DNA of 64,000 nt, taken from positions 52,093-116,092 of the forward strand of contig CAKPDR010000004.1 in NCBI GenBank assembly GCA_934149075.1, in the 5' to 3' direction. Below, one piece after another: positions 63,986 to 64,000 of this stretch. Below the pieces are notes generated by a model. The model ran no database searches. It was given only the letters and a program-made list of their open reading frames with translations, and was not told the origin of the DNA. This stretch comes from an uncultured Clostridia bacterium (GTDB lineage: Bacteria; Bacillota; Clostridia; TANB77; CAG-508). The position numbers and the translations under genes were made by a program. Every line of letters starts with the position of its first letter. Position 1 is the stretch's first letter.

Positions 63986-64000
63986 TGCTTACTCTCCGTT

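Overview
The window is very AT-rich (by eye about a quarter to 30% G+C, not computed). It looks like a low-GC Gram-positive bacterium of the Clostridia, probably an uncultured gut lineage. The basis is the mix of divIVA, sepF and mbl, an era-yqzL-recO cluster, clostridial hydrophobic (ChW) repeats, cohesin/dockerin-like modules, sortase-type C-termini, AGGAGG-type ribosome sites and TTGACA/TATAAT promoters. I cannot name the genus. Almost everything from 1 to about 58.9 kb reads on the minus strand. A bidirectional promoter region near 58.9 kb starts a short plus-strand accessory stretch (59.0-62.5 kb), and minus-strand genes resume with truA at the right edge.

Layout: (1) 0.0-8.1 kb, surface proteins: a dockerin-like protein cut by the window edge, a cohesin-like wall-anchored protein with a 53-residue Asn tract, a frameshifted dockerin-leader remnant, and two tandem papain-like proteins with Ig-like repeats, one of which has lost the catalytic Cys. 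(2) 8.1-15.4 kb: a GH15 glycosidase, a beta-CASP metallo-beta-lactamase ribonuclease, two unknown proteins and an amidoligase with an N-terminal repeat array. (3) 15.5-25.0 kb, housekeeping and division: ftsK, an unknown coiled-coil protein, rsmD, divIVA, sepF, an HlyD-like protein, miaA, mutL. (4) 25.0-28.1 kb: a long inverted repeat, a tiny Cys-rich membrane peptide, a VWA surface protein, mbl. (5) 28.2-54.6 kb, a large cell-surface glycan locus: many GT2 glycosyltransferases, a lipoteichoic-acid-synthase-like sulfatase, galE, a flippase, a GtrA/DUF2304/DPM1-like set, a GT-C-like membrane protein, a Wzm/Wzt ABC exporter and a WbdD-like methyltransferase-kinase-coiled-coil protein. Two ChW-repeat wall hydrolases (GH25 and M14) lie on either side of most of it. 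(6) 54.6-58.9 kb: recO, yqzL, era and a large unknown protein. (7) 59.0-62.6 kb, plus strand: unknown genes with their own strong promoters and terminators, a chimeric transposase fragment, tRNA-Met and a small membrane peptide that may be a type I toxin. (8) 62.6-64 kb: an Asn/Cys-rich membrane protein and truA.

How it fits together: the glycan locus would build a polymer with GT2/GT4 enzymes, cap and measure it with the WbdD-like protein, export it through Wzm/Wzt (whose ATPase carries a C-terminal glycan-recognition-type domain), and remodel the wall with the ChW hydrolases. The surface proteins in regions 1 and 4 share an unusual anchor, [I/L]P[K/H]AG in place of LPXTG.

The most interesting points are the WbdD-like chain-terminator/ruler candidate in a Gram-positive locus (44.5-46.2 kb), the shared non-canonical sorting motif, the Ser-for-Cys pseudo-papain beside an intact copy, a family of GTACC hairpins abutting stop codons in tandem gene pairs, a 67-bp inverted repeat built from a second short repeat family, and a transposase fused in frame to a duplicated gene tail.
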